Shown here: positions 42,600 through 54,800 of the stretch, piece after piece
How positions within the stretch are numbered: position 1 is the stretch's first letter
How the letters are laid out: each line of letters opens with the position of its first letter
From: Pleurostoma richardsiae
Taxonomy: Eukaryota; Ascomycota; Sordariomycetes; Calosphaeriales; Pleurostomataceae
NCBI GenBank assembly: GCA_030052745.1
Contig: JANBVO010000040.1
Span: 186,001-250,000, forward strand
Length of the DNA: 64,000 bases
Reading direction: 5' to 3'
Made by a program: the position numbers and the translations under genes
Notes under the pieces: generated by a model
The model's database searches: none
The model's input: only the letters and a program-made list of their open reading frames with translations
Told to the model about the DNA's origin: nothing

Positions 42600-44310
42600 A
42601 TGGCTGGCGGTGCGGTCCCCGTTCGGGGCACGGCGGATGTCTCGAGAATAGAGGCACCCATAACCTTCAAAACCTATCTGATCTGCGCCTTTGCTGCCAC
42701 TGGTGGCTTACTCTTTGGCTACGACACGGGAAACATAAGCGGCATCCTTGCCATGCCGTACTTCATCAGCCTGTATACCGGCATCCCCTACGACTATGCG
42801 ACGGGCCAGCCTATCGGCGTCGACTCGGCTGATTTCGCCCTTTCCTCGTCAACAAAGTCTCTCATGACGTCGATTCTCTCCTGTGGTACCTTCTTCGGCT
42901 CCCTAATCGCTGGTGACCTGGCAGACTTTATCGGCCGCCGTCTCACCGTCATCCTTGGCTGTCTAATCTTCTGTGTCGGCTGCGTCCTTGAGATCGCAAG
43001 CACAAACCAGGAGGCTCTTTTCGTCGTCGGCCGTCTGGTCGCCGGCTTCGGTGTCGGCTTCGAGTCGGCAGTCGTCATCCTCTATATGAGTGAGATCGCC
43101 CCGAAGAAGGTTCGTGGTGCGATGGTCTCAGGCTACCAGTTCTGCGTCACCCTCGGAATCCTCATCGCCAACTGCGTCGTGTACGCAAGCCAGTCCAAGG
43201 ATAGCACTGCCTCGTATAGAATTCCCATCGGCGTCCAGTTCCTCTGGGCCATTATCCTTGGTCTGGGTCTCCTCGTTCTCCGTGAGTACTAAAACTAGCC
43301 ATCAAGACGTTGCACGCGCGCTAACAGATCCGACAGCCGAATCTCCGCGTTATCAGGTGAAAAAGGGAGATATCGCCGGTGCCGCAAATGGTCTCTCCCG
43401 CCTACGTGGCCAGCCCGCCGACTCGGAATACGTCAAGGACGAGCTAGCAGAGATTATCGGCAACCACGAGTACGAGCTGGCCATGATCCCAGAAACAAGC
43501 TACCTCGGATCCTGGGCGGCCTGCTTCAAGGGCTCCATCCTGAAAGGCAACAGCAACCTCCGCCGAACTGTCCTCGGAGCTGGCCTTCAGGTGATGCAGC
43601 AGCTGACCGGCATCAACTTCATCTTCTACTTTGGAACCACCTTCTTCCAGCAGCTCGGCTCGATCAGCAACCCGTTCCTGATCTCCCTCATCACCACCCT
43701 CGTCAACGTGCTGTCTACTCCGCTCTCCTTCTGGACCATCGAGAGGTTCGGCCGGCGGTTCCTGCTGATCTGGGGCGCTGTCGGCATGATCGCCGCGCAG
43801 TTCATCGTCGCCATCATCGGCGTGACCGCCGGCCGGCCGGAGGCCAACAACGACGCCGCCGTCAAGACCATGATCGCCTTCATCTGCATCAACATCTTCT
43901 TCTTCGCCGTGTCGTGGGGCCCCGCCGCCTGGGTCATCGTCGGCGAGACCTTCCCGCTCCCGATCCGGTCGCGCGGCGTCGGCATCTCGACGGCCATGAA
44001 CTGGTGCTTCAACTGCATCATCGCCGTCATCACGCCGTACATGGTCGGCAACGAGAAGGGGTCCGCGGACCTGGGCCCCAAGGTGTTCTTCATCTGGGGC
44101 TCGCTCTGCTGCCTGTCCCTGGCCTTCGCTTACTTCCTCGTCCCGGAGATGAAGGGCCTCTCGCTCGAGCAGGTCGACCAGATGATGGAGGAGGTCAGCC
44201 CGCGCAGGTCCGCCAGCTGGGTGCCGACCACGACCTTCGCCGCACAGGCAGGCAACGCCCGCGACGAGAAGGCCATCGCGGTCGGTGAGCCATCCATCGA
44301 GCATGTGTAG
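42600..44310 (+). CDS. MFS sugar transporter (hexose transporter family)
   Basis: Two exons by hand: 42600-43281 and 43337-44310, 551 residues; the 55 bp intron (GTGAGT donor) interrupts the PESPR motif, and splicing gives LVLPESPRYQVKKGD, a strong check. Sugar-porter signatures are all present: FGYDTGNISGIL in TM1, GDLADFIGRR after TM2, GRLVAGFGVGFESAVVILYM in TM4, PKKVRGA, LPESPR after TM6, QVMQQLTGINFIFYF in TM7, and SWGPAAWVIVGETFPL with RSRG after TM10. Twelve helices can be followed. VPEMKGLSLEQVDQMM is the usual C-terminal end of the last helix region. Glucose is the most likely substrate as the QQLTGxNFIFYFGTTFF form is that of high-affinity hexose carriers, but specificity is inference. 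The leader has a TATA box. Confidence 0.95.
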
Positions 44311-46480
44311 GCGAGCCGTGCCCCCCTCAGCTACAAGCACCCATTGTTACGACCTCACTATCTGGATATTTAACGACGCAAATGACTGTCACGGACTTGT
44401 ACTATTATAATAAGCATAGAAGGCGTTGTTGAAGAAGGAGTGATAGTTCTCGGCCTATCTAAAAGTATTGATTGGGTATGGGGTGTATTAATATCTCGAT
44501 GTTCAGGGGTTATGTCACTTGTACGCCTTCTGCGCCTTGAAAAGATTCATGTATGATATGAACTGGACTCAATGATGACGGATTTTATCACGATATACTA
44601 AATCCAGGAGTACTTGCACGGTCGCTCTAGGTCTCTTCTCAATTGGCACCGTGCTTTGGAGAAATGACGTACTCCGTCGTAGTTCGCTAGGCCATGATTT
44701 AGCAAGTTGTTCGTTTCAAAGGTAAATGGGTAGGCTAGTAGAGGGGACAGGATATCAAGAACAGGTAGGTAGATGGGCTAATGAATATCTACACATTTGA
44801 GTCGGGAGCTATAACCCTAGAGCGGTCATGTCCGCGATCAGTTCTATCATCAAGAGTCAGTTAAGTTGTCGTAGCGTGGACGGCTTGCCGTCTTATATGC
44901 CACGTCACGGATAATCTAGGGATCTGCTGGCGTGTATACATCGGCGTGGTCTGCTTCCTTTCCCTGTCCCTGATCAGAATGGGTGGGACTGTCGGCGGGT
45001 GTGTCCGACTTATGCTTCCTTTTAATAATGCTAGGGATAGTTACTCAGCTAGAAGCTGTCAAACCCTGTGCGTCTGCAGTTGAGAGCTCTCTCGGGGCAG
45101 GCAGGGGATGATATGTCACCGGGTTCCCCAGACAATACGAATATCGATCTTCAAGATCGGACTCTGCGGGCGAAGACGAATGGACCAATCATTTCACAGC
45201 ATCCGCCTCGAAATGACAGCTTTAGTAGTCCGCCCCGAAGAGGCATAGCCGGCCCCAGGTGTGCGTGGCAGATGCAGGTACCAGGCACCGTGGCGTCGCA
45301 TGTCATCATCTCCTGCTCTCTTGATAACCTCCTTTTCCACGGCGGCGGTCCACACCCAGTCATCTGCTGCCAGCATTGACGCCTCGAGAGCATGACACGT
45401 CCCGGCCTATCGCGGCCTGCCACTTCATTTGTTTTTCTGCGAGGGTCCCTTCGAGCCTTGATTCCTAGCTCTTGGCTTTTTCGACTTTGGCCAGTGCCAA
45501 GTGTCAGTCTCCGATTCCTTTTTTGAGGGTGCGACGATGAATTTTGCTTGCTGTTGTAGCGACCCTCATCTGGGTTTCATTTCGCATCAGGCTTCTCCCT
45601 CCTAATTACTCTGCCGCTACAGCATCTGCCGCGTACGCAAGCAAGTAAGGCGACCCGCATAGTAATATAGAATGGGCACGCCGTCTTGGGCTAGGAAGAA
45701 GAGAAGTTGGCATTGGGTCTGCGCAAATCATCCCGCGCGGTTGCTGGGCAGAATCGACGGGCTCCCGCCGACATCTCGATGTGCTTCGCGCCTCTTTCCT
45801 TCCTTGGCGGTGAATTGTGCGGTGAGGATCATCGCCAGAGAGGCGACTCGGAGAATGCACAGTAGAGTAGAAATGACCAGGGTCTGGAACCTGGACTGGT
45901 CCGCGCCGATAACAGCGAGCGTCCTCTTGCGATGGAACTCGAGGCCTTGGCCGCCCAATGGCTCCAATGGCCCCAATCTCGTGAGATGAGGCCGAGCCCG
46001 CAGCCAACCACTTGGCCGTGAAATTAAGGAGAGTGGGCTCTGACCACACCGCACACGGCCCCGGCCCTGTCAAGGGTACAGAGGTACAAGGGTACACCGG
46101 CAGGGTGCCAAACACAAGCGCTGAGGCAGGTACCCGCCGTATTTATCGTCGCGCCTCCCCCAGTCTCTTCGCCCGGGCCTGCCTTATTCTGGGGTTTCCC
46201 TCTCCTCACCATCGTTTTGCCGTCTCGCTTCAGCGTCGCCGACGATCTTTTCGTTCGTTCGTTCGTCCTCTCCTTTCCAGAGCAAACTCGCTCGATCCAT
46301 TCTTTTGACGATCTCTGATCATCCCGCGCTCTTTTTGTCCCTCCCGAGCATCCATCGCCGGCAGCATCGCGATTGTTTACCCTGTCGCATTCGCCCGAAC
46401 CAGCCTTTGAGAGCCGTGCAATCCTGCGCTCCTGCGATCCTGCGTATTTCCCGAGACAACCGCAACCAACATCGACCAAC
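44311..46480. other. 2.2 kb spacer between the sugar transporter and the GPI protein
   Basis: No gene recognised. It holds the transporter 3' UTR, AT-richer sequence at 44.3-45.1 kb, and a CT-rich leader (about 46190-46480) upstream of the GPI-protein start. ORFs of 100-170 codons here are without family signals. Confidence 0.4.
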
Positions 46481-47263
46481 ATGCTTCTGAAGCCCGCTTC
46501 CACCTTGGCGATCCTCGCCGTGGCCTCCCAGGCTGTCGCCGAGCTTATGCCCTACAAGCCAATGAAGATGTCCATGTCCGTCCGGGAGATGTTCGGCGTC
46601 GTCCGCCGCGATGACTCGGGTTACCAGCCGACCCAGACTTTCTGCGGCATGGGTCAGACCTGCGCTGAGGCCTGCGGTGCTGGCTTCGACATGTGCGCGT
46701 CCGACGACCAGCAGATCCACTGCTACAACCCTGGTGCTTCGCAGCTCTGCTGTCCGGATGGAACTGGCAGTAGGTGAACCCGGTGTTGGCAGAGATTATG
46801 CTCGTACTCACATCAATCTTCTCTAGACTCATGCGACGCCGGTTTCTACTGCACTGCCGACACCGCGGGCGAGACCTGGTGCTGCCCCGAGGGCCTGAAC
46901 CTCGCCGAGTGCGCCGCTAAGTACGGTGTGACTGGCAGCCTCGTCTCCGAGACTCCCACCCCGACCAGCACCTCGATCAGCAGCACCAGTACCAGCACTT
47001 CCTCCAACTCTTCCACGACCAGCGCGAGCTCCACCAGCTCCTTCGTCATCAAGAACACCACCTCGATCGTGTCCACCACCTCGTCGTGCTCCTCGACCGT
47101 GTCTGCCGTAGTGACCTTCCCGGCGGCAAACACCACCTCCGTCATCAAGTTCACTTCGGCGACCGTGACACCCACGCCCGCCGCTGTCTCCACCAGCGGC
47201 GCCATGGCTTCTGCGGTTCCTGCGGCTCTGGCCCTCCTCGCCGCCGCCGCCGCCTTCCTGTAA
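46481..47263 (+). CDS. GPI-anchored cysteine-rich, Ser/Thr-rich wall protein
   Basis: Two exons by hand: 46481-46769 and 46827-47263, 241 residues; 57 bp intron with GTAGGT donor. A classic secretion signal (MLLKPASTLAILAVASQAVA, residues 1-20) leads a small cysteine-rich domain: CGMGQTCAEACG, GFDMCASD, LCCPDGTGNSCDAGFYCTAD and WCCPEGLNLAECAAKYG, with the paired CC-P motifs seen in many fungal surface proteins. A long Ser/Thr-rich stalk (about residues 130-180 and 190-215), likely O-mannosylated, is followed by AMASAVPAALALLAAAAAFL, a GPI-attachment tail ending at the stop. The protein should therefore sit in the cell wall or on the outer plasma membrane. The exact function is unknown. The intron splits the cysteine domain, and joining it gives continuous, in-frame Cys spacing. 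Confidence 0.88.
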
Positions 47264-48502
47264 TCATTGGAGGTCCCGATTTCATCAAGCGCCGGCTGGA
47301 CATGCCCTGTCACACGGCATTAGCCGGTCGGCGCGACCATGAGATATGAGTTACGAGCTCTCAAGATTCATTACCTCGAAAGGCACTGCAGGCGTCACAC
47401 CATCATCTAATCAAACCCCTTTTTCTGTGCTTTGCTGGAGTCCGTTGGAACTGGCCTCACTTCAACTTAATAAGGATAATTCAAGCGCAGTGCCGCTTTT
47501 TGCACCGGCCGATCTACCTTGATGGCATGGTCAAGTTTTACGGCTTGTCGATTTGGGAAGAGCTTTCAGGCACAGAGCAACTGCTAGTCGCGATGATTTG
47601 ATGGACGGACAGCTTCCTTTTGGTTTGCATTTTGCTGCAATCTGCTCTTCTTCTGTGTTCCATTCTACGATACCCAGGCATGCCTCGGGCTACCAACCCT
47701 TCCTTGTTCGTATTTGCAGAGCCTCTTTGAGACAGTTGAAGACACAATTCCAGCATTGCACAGTCTGTATCGTCCCTAACCTGGTTCACGGTCCTTTGCT
47801 CGCAATCTTCGTGGTGTATGTCTTGTGCGTCCCAAGCTAGAGTTCAGAGCCAATATATCGGACGCCGTGTGACGCCTGCTCTTTTCGTCAACGTGCGAAA
47901 CATGGCGGACACCTGCATCCCGCACCTGCAGGGAGCAGCGTGGTCCTCTGCGCCGCCACGAGGACGGTGAGACGGCGCCTCTTGCTCCTCCGAAGGCGCT
48001 GGACTCATTGGGACTCGTGCCAAGCTGTGTAAATATGCGCCGCTGACGGCCTGGAACAGCGATTCACAACTGCCGAGGCATGAGAGGTTTCCCCCCCCTT
48101 CGCTTCTCATAACAAAAACAAAATGGGGCGCGTGGATGACGTCTCACCCCGTCGCGCTGGAATGTGCGGGCCGTGACGCCAGGAATTGGCGGGACGGTAT
48201 GAGAGACAGCTGCCAGAGAAGCAAAAACTGGAACCGTTGTCGATCTCCCGCTTGAATTGAGTTTTTGATCGACTTCCCGGTGGGGAACAGGCGGAACATG
48301 TTCGTGGCTGTTGTGGGACGACAGCTTCGTGCCGATACGAGACTGTGATATGTCTGCGGTGCTACATGAGCTGCGAAGGCAAGACTCGTAGAAGCAACTG
48401 GCTGGATGCACTGCATACGAGTGCTATGGCCCGCCCCCTTTTCCCTTTCCGAGGGTTGTATCATCATGATGGGATACATCCGTCAGCCAGTTATAGCGCA
48501 CC
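47264..48502. other. 1.24 kb convergent spacer
   Basis: This lies between the GPI protein and the ABC-F gene, which converge. It should contain both 3' UTRs. No gene, repeat or tRNA is recognised. Confidence 0.45.
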
Positions 48503-51038
48503 TCACGGGCTCGCCAGCAGCTTCCGGACTCTCTTCTCCATGAGGTCCTCGAACTCCTGCACGCCTCCCTCCAGCCTTGTCAGCGCGCCCTTGCTGAGCC
48601 GATACACCGCCCTGCTCCTCGGTACGGCCCCCTCCCCGACCTCGTCCTCGTCCTCGCTCCCCTCGTCCCCTTCGCCGCCCTCCTCGTCCGCGGATCCCTC
48701 GACGGCACCCCTCATGAACCACCTGTCGTGGCTCGCCAGCACCACCGCGCCCTCCCACCCCCGCAGCGCCCCCCGCAGCGCCCGCACCGTGCTGTAGTCC
48801 AGGTGCGTCGTGACCTCGTCCAGCACCAGGCACTGCGGCCGCTGCCACAGCACGCGCGCCAGCCCACACCGCACCAGCTGCCCGCCCGACAGCCGGCGCA
48901 GGGGCACGCCCGCGGCCGCCCGCCCCGCCAGCCCCAGTGAGCCCAGCAGCCCGCGGAGGTCGCCCTCGCCCAGCTCGCCGGCCGGCACCTCGCGCGCCAG
49001 CAGCGCCAGCGCCGTCAGGTCCGGCTCCGACCGCCCCAGCGCCAGGAGCTGCTCCACCGCGTGCTGCGAGTAGTACCCCAGCCGCAGGCGCGGGTGCGTC
49101 GTCACTGTGCCGCGCGTGGGCCGCTCGGTGCCGACGAGCAGCTTGATCAGCGTCGACTTGCCCGCGCCGTTCAGCCCCAGTATTCCGACGCGGTCGCCCA
49201 TGTGCACCGTGAGCGTGACGTCCGTCAGCACCTGCGGCGACTGGGCCGGGGGCTTCTTGCCCTTCGTAGACGCCGGGGCGGGGTAGCGGAACGACGCGCC
49301 CTCGAGGGAGATGAGCGCGCCGGGGAAGCGCAGCTCCAGCGGGGCAGGGAGGGCGACGGAGGCGGCGCGCTCGTCTAGGGGAATGTCGATTTCGGCGCGG
49401 CTGGTGAGGTGGAACCCGGGCAGGTCGCGGTTGAGCTTGAAGCGGCCGCCCTTGGCGCTGACCTCGAGGCCCCAGCGGTCGTCGAGCTTGCGCTGGCGCG
49501 ACTTGGCCTGCCGCAGGCGGTTGTCGTCGTCGTTCTTCTTGCCCTCGCGCACGTTGCGCTGGATCGTCTGCTGGATGTGCGCGCGCTGCTTCTCCTGCGC
49601 GTCCTTCATCTTGGTGAGGTGCTGCCGCCGCTCGGCGGTGCTGGACTCGTAGATGGGGAGGTCCCCGTGGAAGTAGGTCAGCTCCTTGTCCTTGAGGACC
49701 AGCAGGTCTGTGCAGAGGGAGACGAAGTCCCGGTCGTGGGAGACGAGGATGAGCGTCGGGGGGTCGGGGAGCGTGTCCTCGAGGGACTGCAGGTAGCGCT
49801 GGAGCCAGATGATGCCCAGCAGGTCGAGGAAGTTGGTCGGCTCGTCGAGGATGAGGATGTCGGCCTCCTGTAAGAGGGCCGTCGCGAGCGCCGTGCGCAT
49901 CTGCCAGCCCCCGGACAGGCTAGAGACTGGCTTGTTCATGTACGCCTCGGAGAAACCGAGACCAGTGAGTATCTTCTTTGCTCGGGATTCCACGTCTGCC
50001 AGCCGGGAGGGATCGACTTGGAGTTGCAAGTCGGCGAGCATGTCGACTGCTTCCTGAGTCTCCGCTTTCAGGACCTCTGCCGCGATTTCCTCATCATTCT
50101 GCTCCTGACTACAGGCCGTTAGTAACTACAACATAACTTATCATACTTAGGCGAGAGTATTTGTGCGACAGTGGGCGAACTTACAGTGACGCCGACTCCG
50201 CAACCTCTTTCTCATGTGCGAGCAGGGCTTTGCGGGCTTGGAGACCCCTGGCACCGCTCCTTAAACGGGCGTCCTTATCGAGGACGAAGTGTCGCTTCTG
50301 CAGCCTCTCATGGCGGAGCTTCCTCAGTGCTCGAAGGGCACCATATCCATCATGGCTATTGATGCCGCTTGACAGCTCTTTATAGCGGATCAGTTTGTGT
50401 CCTTATGTTTCTGCGGCAGCAGGCGAGAAGACTGACCTGTGATCTCCTGCTCAAGCTCGTTCCTCGCAGTCGCTTTGTCGATTACATCCTCCAGCACTGT
50501 CCGGCTACCAGCGACGTCCTTAACCTGGGACGTAGTGTCCTCGGGAGGAACATCTGTGTTGACGTCCTGGGTATCGGTCTGCTGGAGGATTGAGACCCTC
50601 GTCTCTTCGGGGATGCCCGGGATGAGCTTCTCAGCAATGGCCTTCAAGAGAGCTGGAGCAGCATGGTTAACGAACGGAATCCATCAGGAGTCCCTAGGGG
50701 CAGGCTCACTTGACTTTCCCGACCCATTGCGGCCGACCAGGGCGTATCTTTGCCCAGCCTTTAGCCTGAGCTTCGCATTGGAAAGGATCTCCGTCCCCTC
50801 GGCCTTGGCCTTGGCCTTGCCTTTGCCGGCAGCAGGCTTATCGGCGGAAGTGACGGTGATGTTGAGACCTTCAATGTCCAGCTACAGCGAGATGGTTCAG
50901 ACATAAACTATCAATGGATATGAACAATGGAATGACGAACGAGCATACCTCTCGGTAGTTGGGGCTCTCGATGTGGAAACGAGTCTGTTTGCACGAAACC
51001 AGGATGGTACTGACGCTCTCAGCCGCTATGGAGGTCAT
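48503..51038 (-). CDS. ABC-F family ATPase (soluble, two ATPase domains)
   Basis: Five exons by hand: 51038-50949, 50881-50710, 50652-50437, 50377-50185, 50108-48503, totalling 758 residues. Introns are 57-76 bp; the fourth has a TACTAAC-like branch. There are no membrane helices. NBD1 has Walker A GRNGSGKST (residues 80-88, split by intron 2), signature SSLSGGWQMR (near 286-296) and Walker B ILILDEPTNFLD. A charged linker with EKQRAHIQQTIQRNVREGKK follows. NBD2 has Walker A GLNGAGKST (about 532-540), LRRLSGGQLVR and CLVLDEVTTHLD, in which DEPT is DEVT. H-loops are LVSHDRDF and LASHDRWF. This is the Gcn20/Arb1 class that works on ribosomes in translation control or ribosome assembly; which of them is not decided. 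It is divergent from the ABC-C gene. Confidence 0.9.
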
Positions 51039-51805
51039 CGTTGTGCCTTGTTTATACGTCTCCTTTATCGAACTTGACTTTCCCCCTTGTATTCGACGGG
51101 TCTTCTTTCTCAATTAGGGCCAAGCAGGAGCTAGGGTGGTAGATATACACGTCTTCTTGAGCCTGCGATCGCGGCTCTGAGCCCGGAGTCCTGGCGGCGT
51201 CGTTTTATATCCATTGACGCGCACCAATTCGTTTTTCTCTTGTCACAGCTGAGCTGATGGTGTGTGTCGCTAAGGGGCGCGGGGAACGGGAGATGTGCGG
51301 ACAGATGATGCAAGACCTTCCAATCAACCGTTGGATTCCCAAAAGGCGTGACTCACGCCGAGAGCGCCATCGACAAGCCTTCTACGAGTGAATTTGGTGA
51401 TTTTATTCAATCCATTTGCCAACGCCTGGCTATACGTTTGACGGCTTTCCCACCTCTCCTTCAGTCCGGAAAAGGCGTAAGTTTATCATACAGTCCAGCG
51501 TGCACTGTCGCCTCTACTGACCGGAGGGGGCATTGATAATCCGGCAACGATGGCGGCGCTTCCTCTGAAGAGGCTTAACGCTGTTTTACCTGCTTCACTC
51601 CGTATTCCGACTCCGTACTCCGAATCAAGATAGTCAATACCTATCTTAAGCTCCTTCCTTTCTTGGAATCCGCACCGCGTTTCAAAAGACCGTATCGTGC
51701 ATAGGTACGGAGTACAAATAAAGATGTGCTTCTTCCCTCCATGGGTTTCACGTCACCTTCGTCTCTTTTCTTCATTTATCTACCCGCTCCATCCCTTAGC
51801 CGACT
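51039..51805. other. Divergent promoter region, ABC-F and ABC-C genes
   Basis: This 767 bp region separates two outward-facing ATP-binding cassette genes. ACTCCGTA occurs at 51597-51604 and 51610-51617, with ACTCCGAA overlapping at 51617-51624. The inverted form TACGGAGTA is at 51706-51714, about 92 bp before the ABC-C ATG. The repetition suggests a binding site cluster for a zinc-cluster or similar regulator. Confidence 0.45.
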
Positions 51806-54800
51806 ATGAGCAACGTTTCGTCCGCCGTGGGATGCTTCCCCACTGCCGATGAGGCCTTTGGGCCCGCCGTCCACTCCTGTCGCGATGACTTCGACTTCAC
51901 CATTAGCTTCGAGCAGTACTTCTTTTCCATTGCGCCCGCTGCTCTGCTCCTCCTGGTCGCGCCGCTGCGGCTGCGGTACCTTAGCAAACTGCCAGCTCAG
52001 ATTGCCGGCGGCACTACACTGAGACTTGCTAAGGTGGCCGCGGTCGCCATCTTCGCGACGTTGCAACTAACTCTCGTGGGACTGTGGGCGGCTCAATCGT
52101 CAGATGAACTGGGCAGAGTGCGGACTAACTGCCTCGCCGCATCTTGCGTCTCATTCGTTGCTAGCGTGATGTTCTGTGCCTTGTCGTATATCGAGCATGC
52201 CAAATCCCTGAAGCCGTCGCCTGTCTTGAACGCCTACCTCTTCATCAGCGTCATCCTAGACGCCGCCATTGTGCGGACGTTCTGGCTGACTCCCTTCTTG
52301 GCCAACCCAATCCGTGCCGTCTTCACCGCCTCCCTCGCTCTGAAGGTAGCCCTCCTCGTACTTGAAGCCAAGGAGAAAGCCGAGTATGCCGTGCTTCGTG
52401 CTGCCGAGGGACGCAATCCCGAGGCCACGAGCGGCTTGTATAGTCACGGCGTCTTCTGGTGGATGACCCCGCTGCTGCTCGATGGCTTCCGCCGTCTTCT
52501 GAAACCCGCGGACTTGTATAATCTAGATGAAGACATGTCTGCTGTTGTCCTGAACGAACGCTTCTGGAGCGTTTGGAATAGCGGTGGGTGATTTCACCCT
52601 TCTTCTCCGGCCTCACTTTTTGGCTGTGATGACAAGTGACTGAGGCTGGCACGCAGGACGTTACGAAGGACAATACCGCCTTATCTGGGTCTGCATCAAG
52701 ACGCTTAAGTGGCAGACCCTCATGGTCGTCGCCCCCAGGCTTGTCCTGCTCGGCTTCACCATCTGCCAGCCGGTCATTCTCAATCGTTTCCTCGACTTTC
52801 TCCAGGATCCTTTGCAGAACGTCAACTATGGGTACGGCCTGATCGGCGCGTATGGCCTCGTCTATCTGGGTATTGCCGTGTCGTCCAGCTTCTACTACCA
52901 CCGGTCATACCGTGCTGCTACCATGCTGCGTGGTATCCTTGTCTCGGCCATCTTCACCAGGTCCACCGATCTGAGCACGACGGCCCTCGATAATAAGGCG
53001 GCCGTCACCCTCATGAGCACAGATGTGAGTAATGGCAACCTTCCCCTTGGAACACCGTTCTCTGAGACTGGTCATTAGGTGGAGGCGATTGTTCGAGCCA
53101 TCAGGGAGATCCACGAGTTCTGGGCGAACATTCTTCAGATCGGTCTGGCGACCTGGCTCCTAAGCCTGCAGATCGGCTATGGCAGCGCAGGGCCGGTTCT
53201 TGTTTGCGTACTCACTTTCGGCATGACTGCAGTTCTTGCTCCGATAACGAAGAGGGCTACCATAGCGTGGATAGAAAAGGTTCAGGTTCGCGTCGGTACG
53301 TATTACCTCAGCGCAGGTCCAGAGGGATGGTGGATTGCGATGACCTGACTGGTGAGTGTAGGTATCACGTCTACGATGCTTGGTCACATGAAGAGCATCA
53401 AGATGTCGGGACTGAGCCAGAAACTCGGCAGTTCAATCACCAATCTCCGCCTAGAAGAAGTGAAGACAGCCTTCCCTCTCCGGCTTCTGGGCGCAGTCTC
53501 GTCCTCAGTGGCTCAGATGCCCCAGCTCATCTCTCCTGTGGTCGCTTTTGCCTTCTTCACCATCAAGTCCGTCAGGTCAGGGGACACACTGGATGTCACC
53601 AAGATGTTCTCCTCTCTGTCACTCATCATTCTCTTGGGTTCGCCGCTCTTCATCATGATGGAAGTAGTCATGGAGCTTAACTCGGCCGTCGGCTGCTTTG
53701 ACCGGATTCAAAAATTCCTCTCCGGAAGTAGGCTGAACGACTATCGTGAGACCTCTCCTGAGTCTTCCTTGAGCGTTACACCTCCAATTGGCGACTCGAC
53801 CCTCAACCTCAGCCCGCACCTTCCAGAAGACATTGAGCTCAGGAACTTGCAAGGTCCACGACCTTCTAGCATCAGGACAGGTGACTACTTTGACGAACCC
53901 ACAGCTTCTATCAAACAGGCATGCGACATCCACGTTAGAAATGCTTCTTTTGGCTGGTCAGCGGGTAGCAAGCCTGTGGTAGAGAACATCAACCTTGCAA
54001 TTCCCACCGGCCAGTTTGCTGCCCTCATTGGGCCGGTTGCGTCAGGAAAGAGCACGCTTCTTAAAGGCCTCCTCGGAGAGGTACCTGTGGCTTCTGGTTA
54101 TACTCACTTGACCCGTCAGCGGCTGTCTTGGTGTGAGCAGAGCCCCTGGCTGACGGTGAGTATGCTCTTCTCTGCCCTGTTCTTTGAGAGGTCCTTTATG
54201 CTCTATTGGTTACAGCATTGACATAGGCATATGCAGAATAACACCATACGGAAGAACATCGTGGGATTCTCAGTCTTCGATTCCGACCTCTATCACTCGG
54301 TTGTTCATGCCTGCGATCTCGATAAAGACCTCGCCCAAATGGAGAATGGCGATGAGACCGTCATCGGAAGCAAAGGCATCGTTTTGAGCGGGGGACAGAA
54401 GCAGAGGGTGGTAAGCTTGCTGTCCGGTTGTCATGAATCTTCCCCCGCATTGTTACTGACGACGTGCTCCAGGCCCTCGCAAGAGCGGTGTATTCTCGCC
54501 CGAGGATCGCTCTTTTTGATGACATCTTCAGCGGCCTTGACAACCGGACCGCCGAAACGATCTTCTCCCGAGTCTTTAGCAAAGAAGCTGGCATTCTGCG
54601 TCGGTGGGGAACCACGATCTTGTTTGCTACACAGGCTGGTTCGTCGAAGACCCTCCTGGAAGCATTAGAGATAATGACTGACCATCTCCCAGTTCGGTTT
54701 CTACCATCAATTGATCATATCATCACTCTCAAAGAGGGGCACATTTGTGAGCAGGGAGCTTTCAGGGACCTTGTCAAATCCGGAGGCTATGTTTTTTCCC

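Noticed and set aside
43444-44340. Minus-strand ORF of 298 codons over the sugar transporter
   Set aside because: Shadow of the transporter exon; composition is Gly/Asp/Ala-rich noise.
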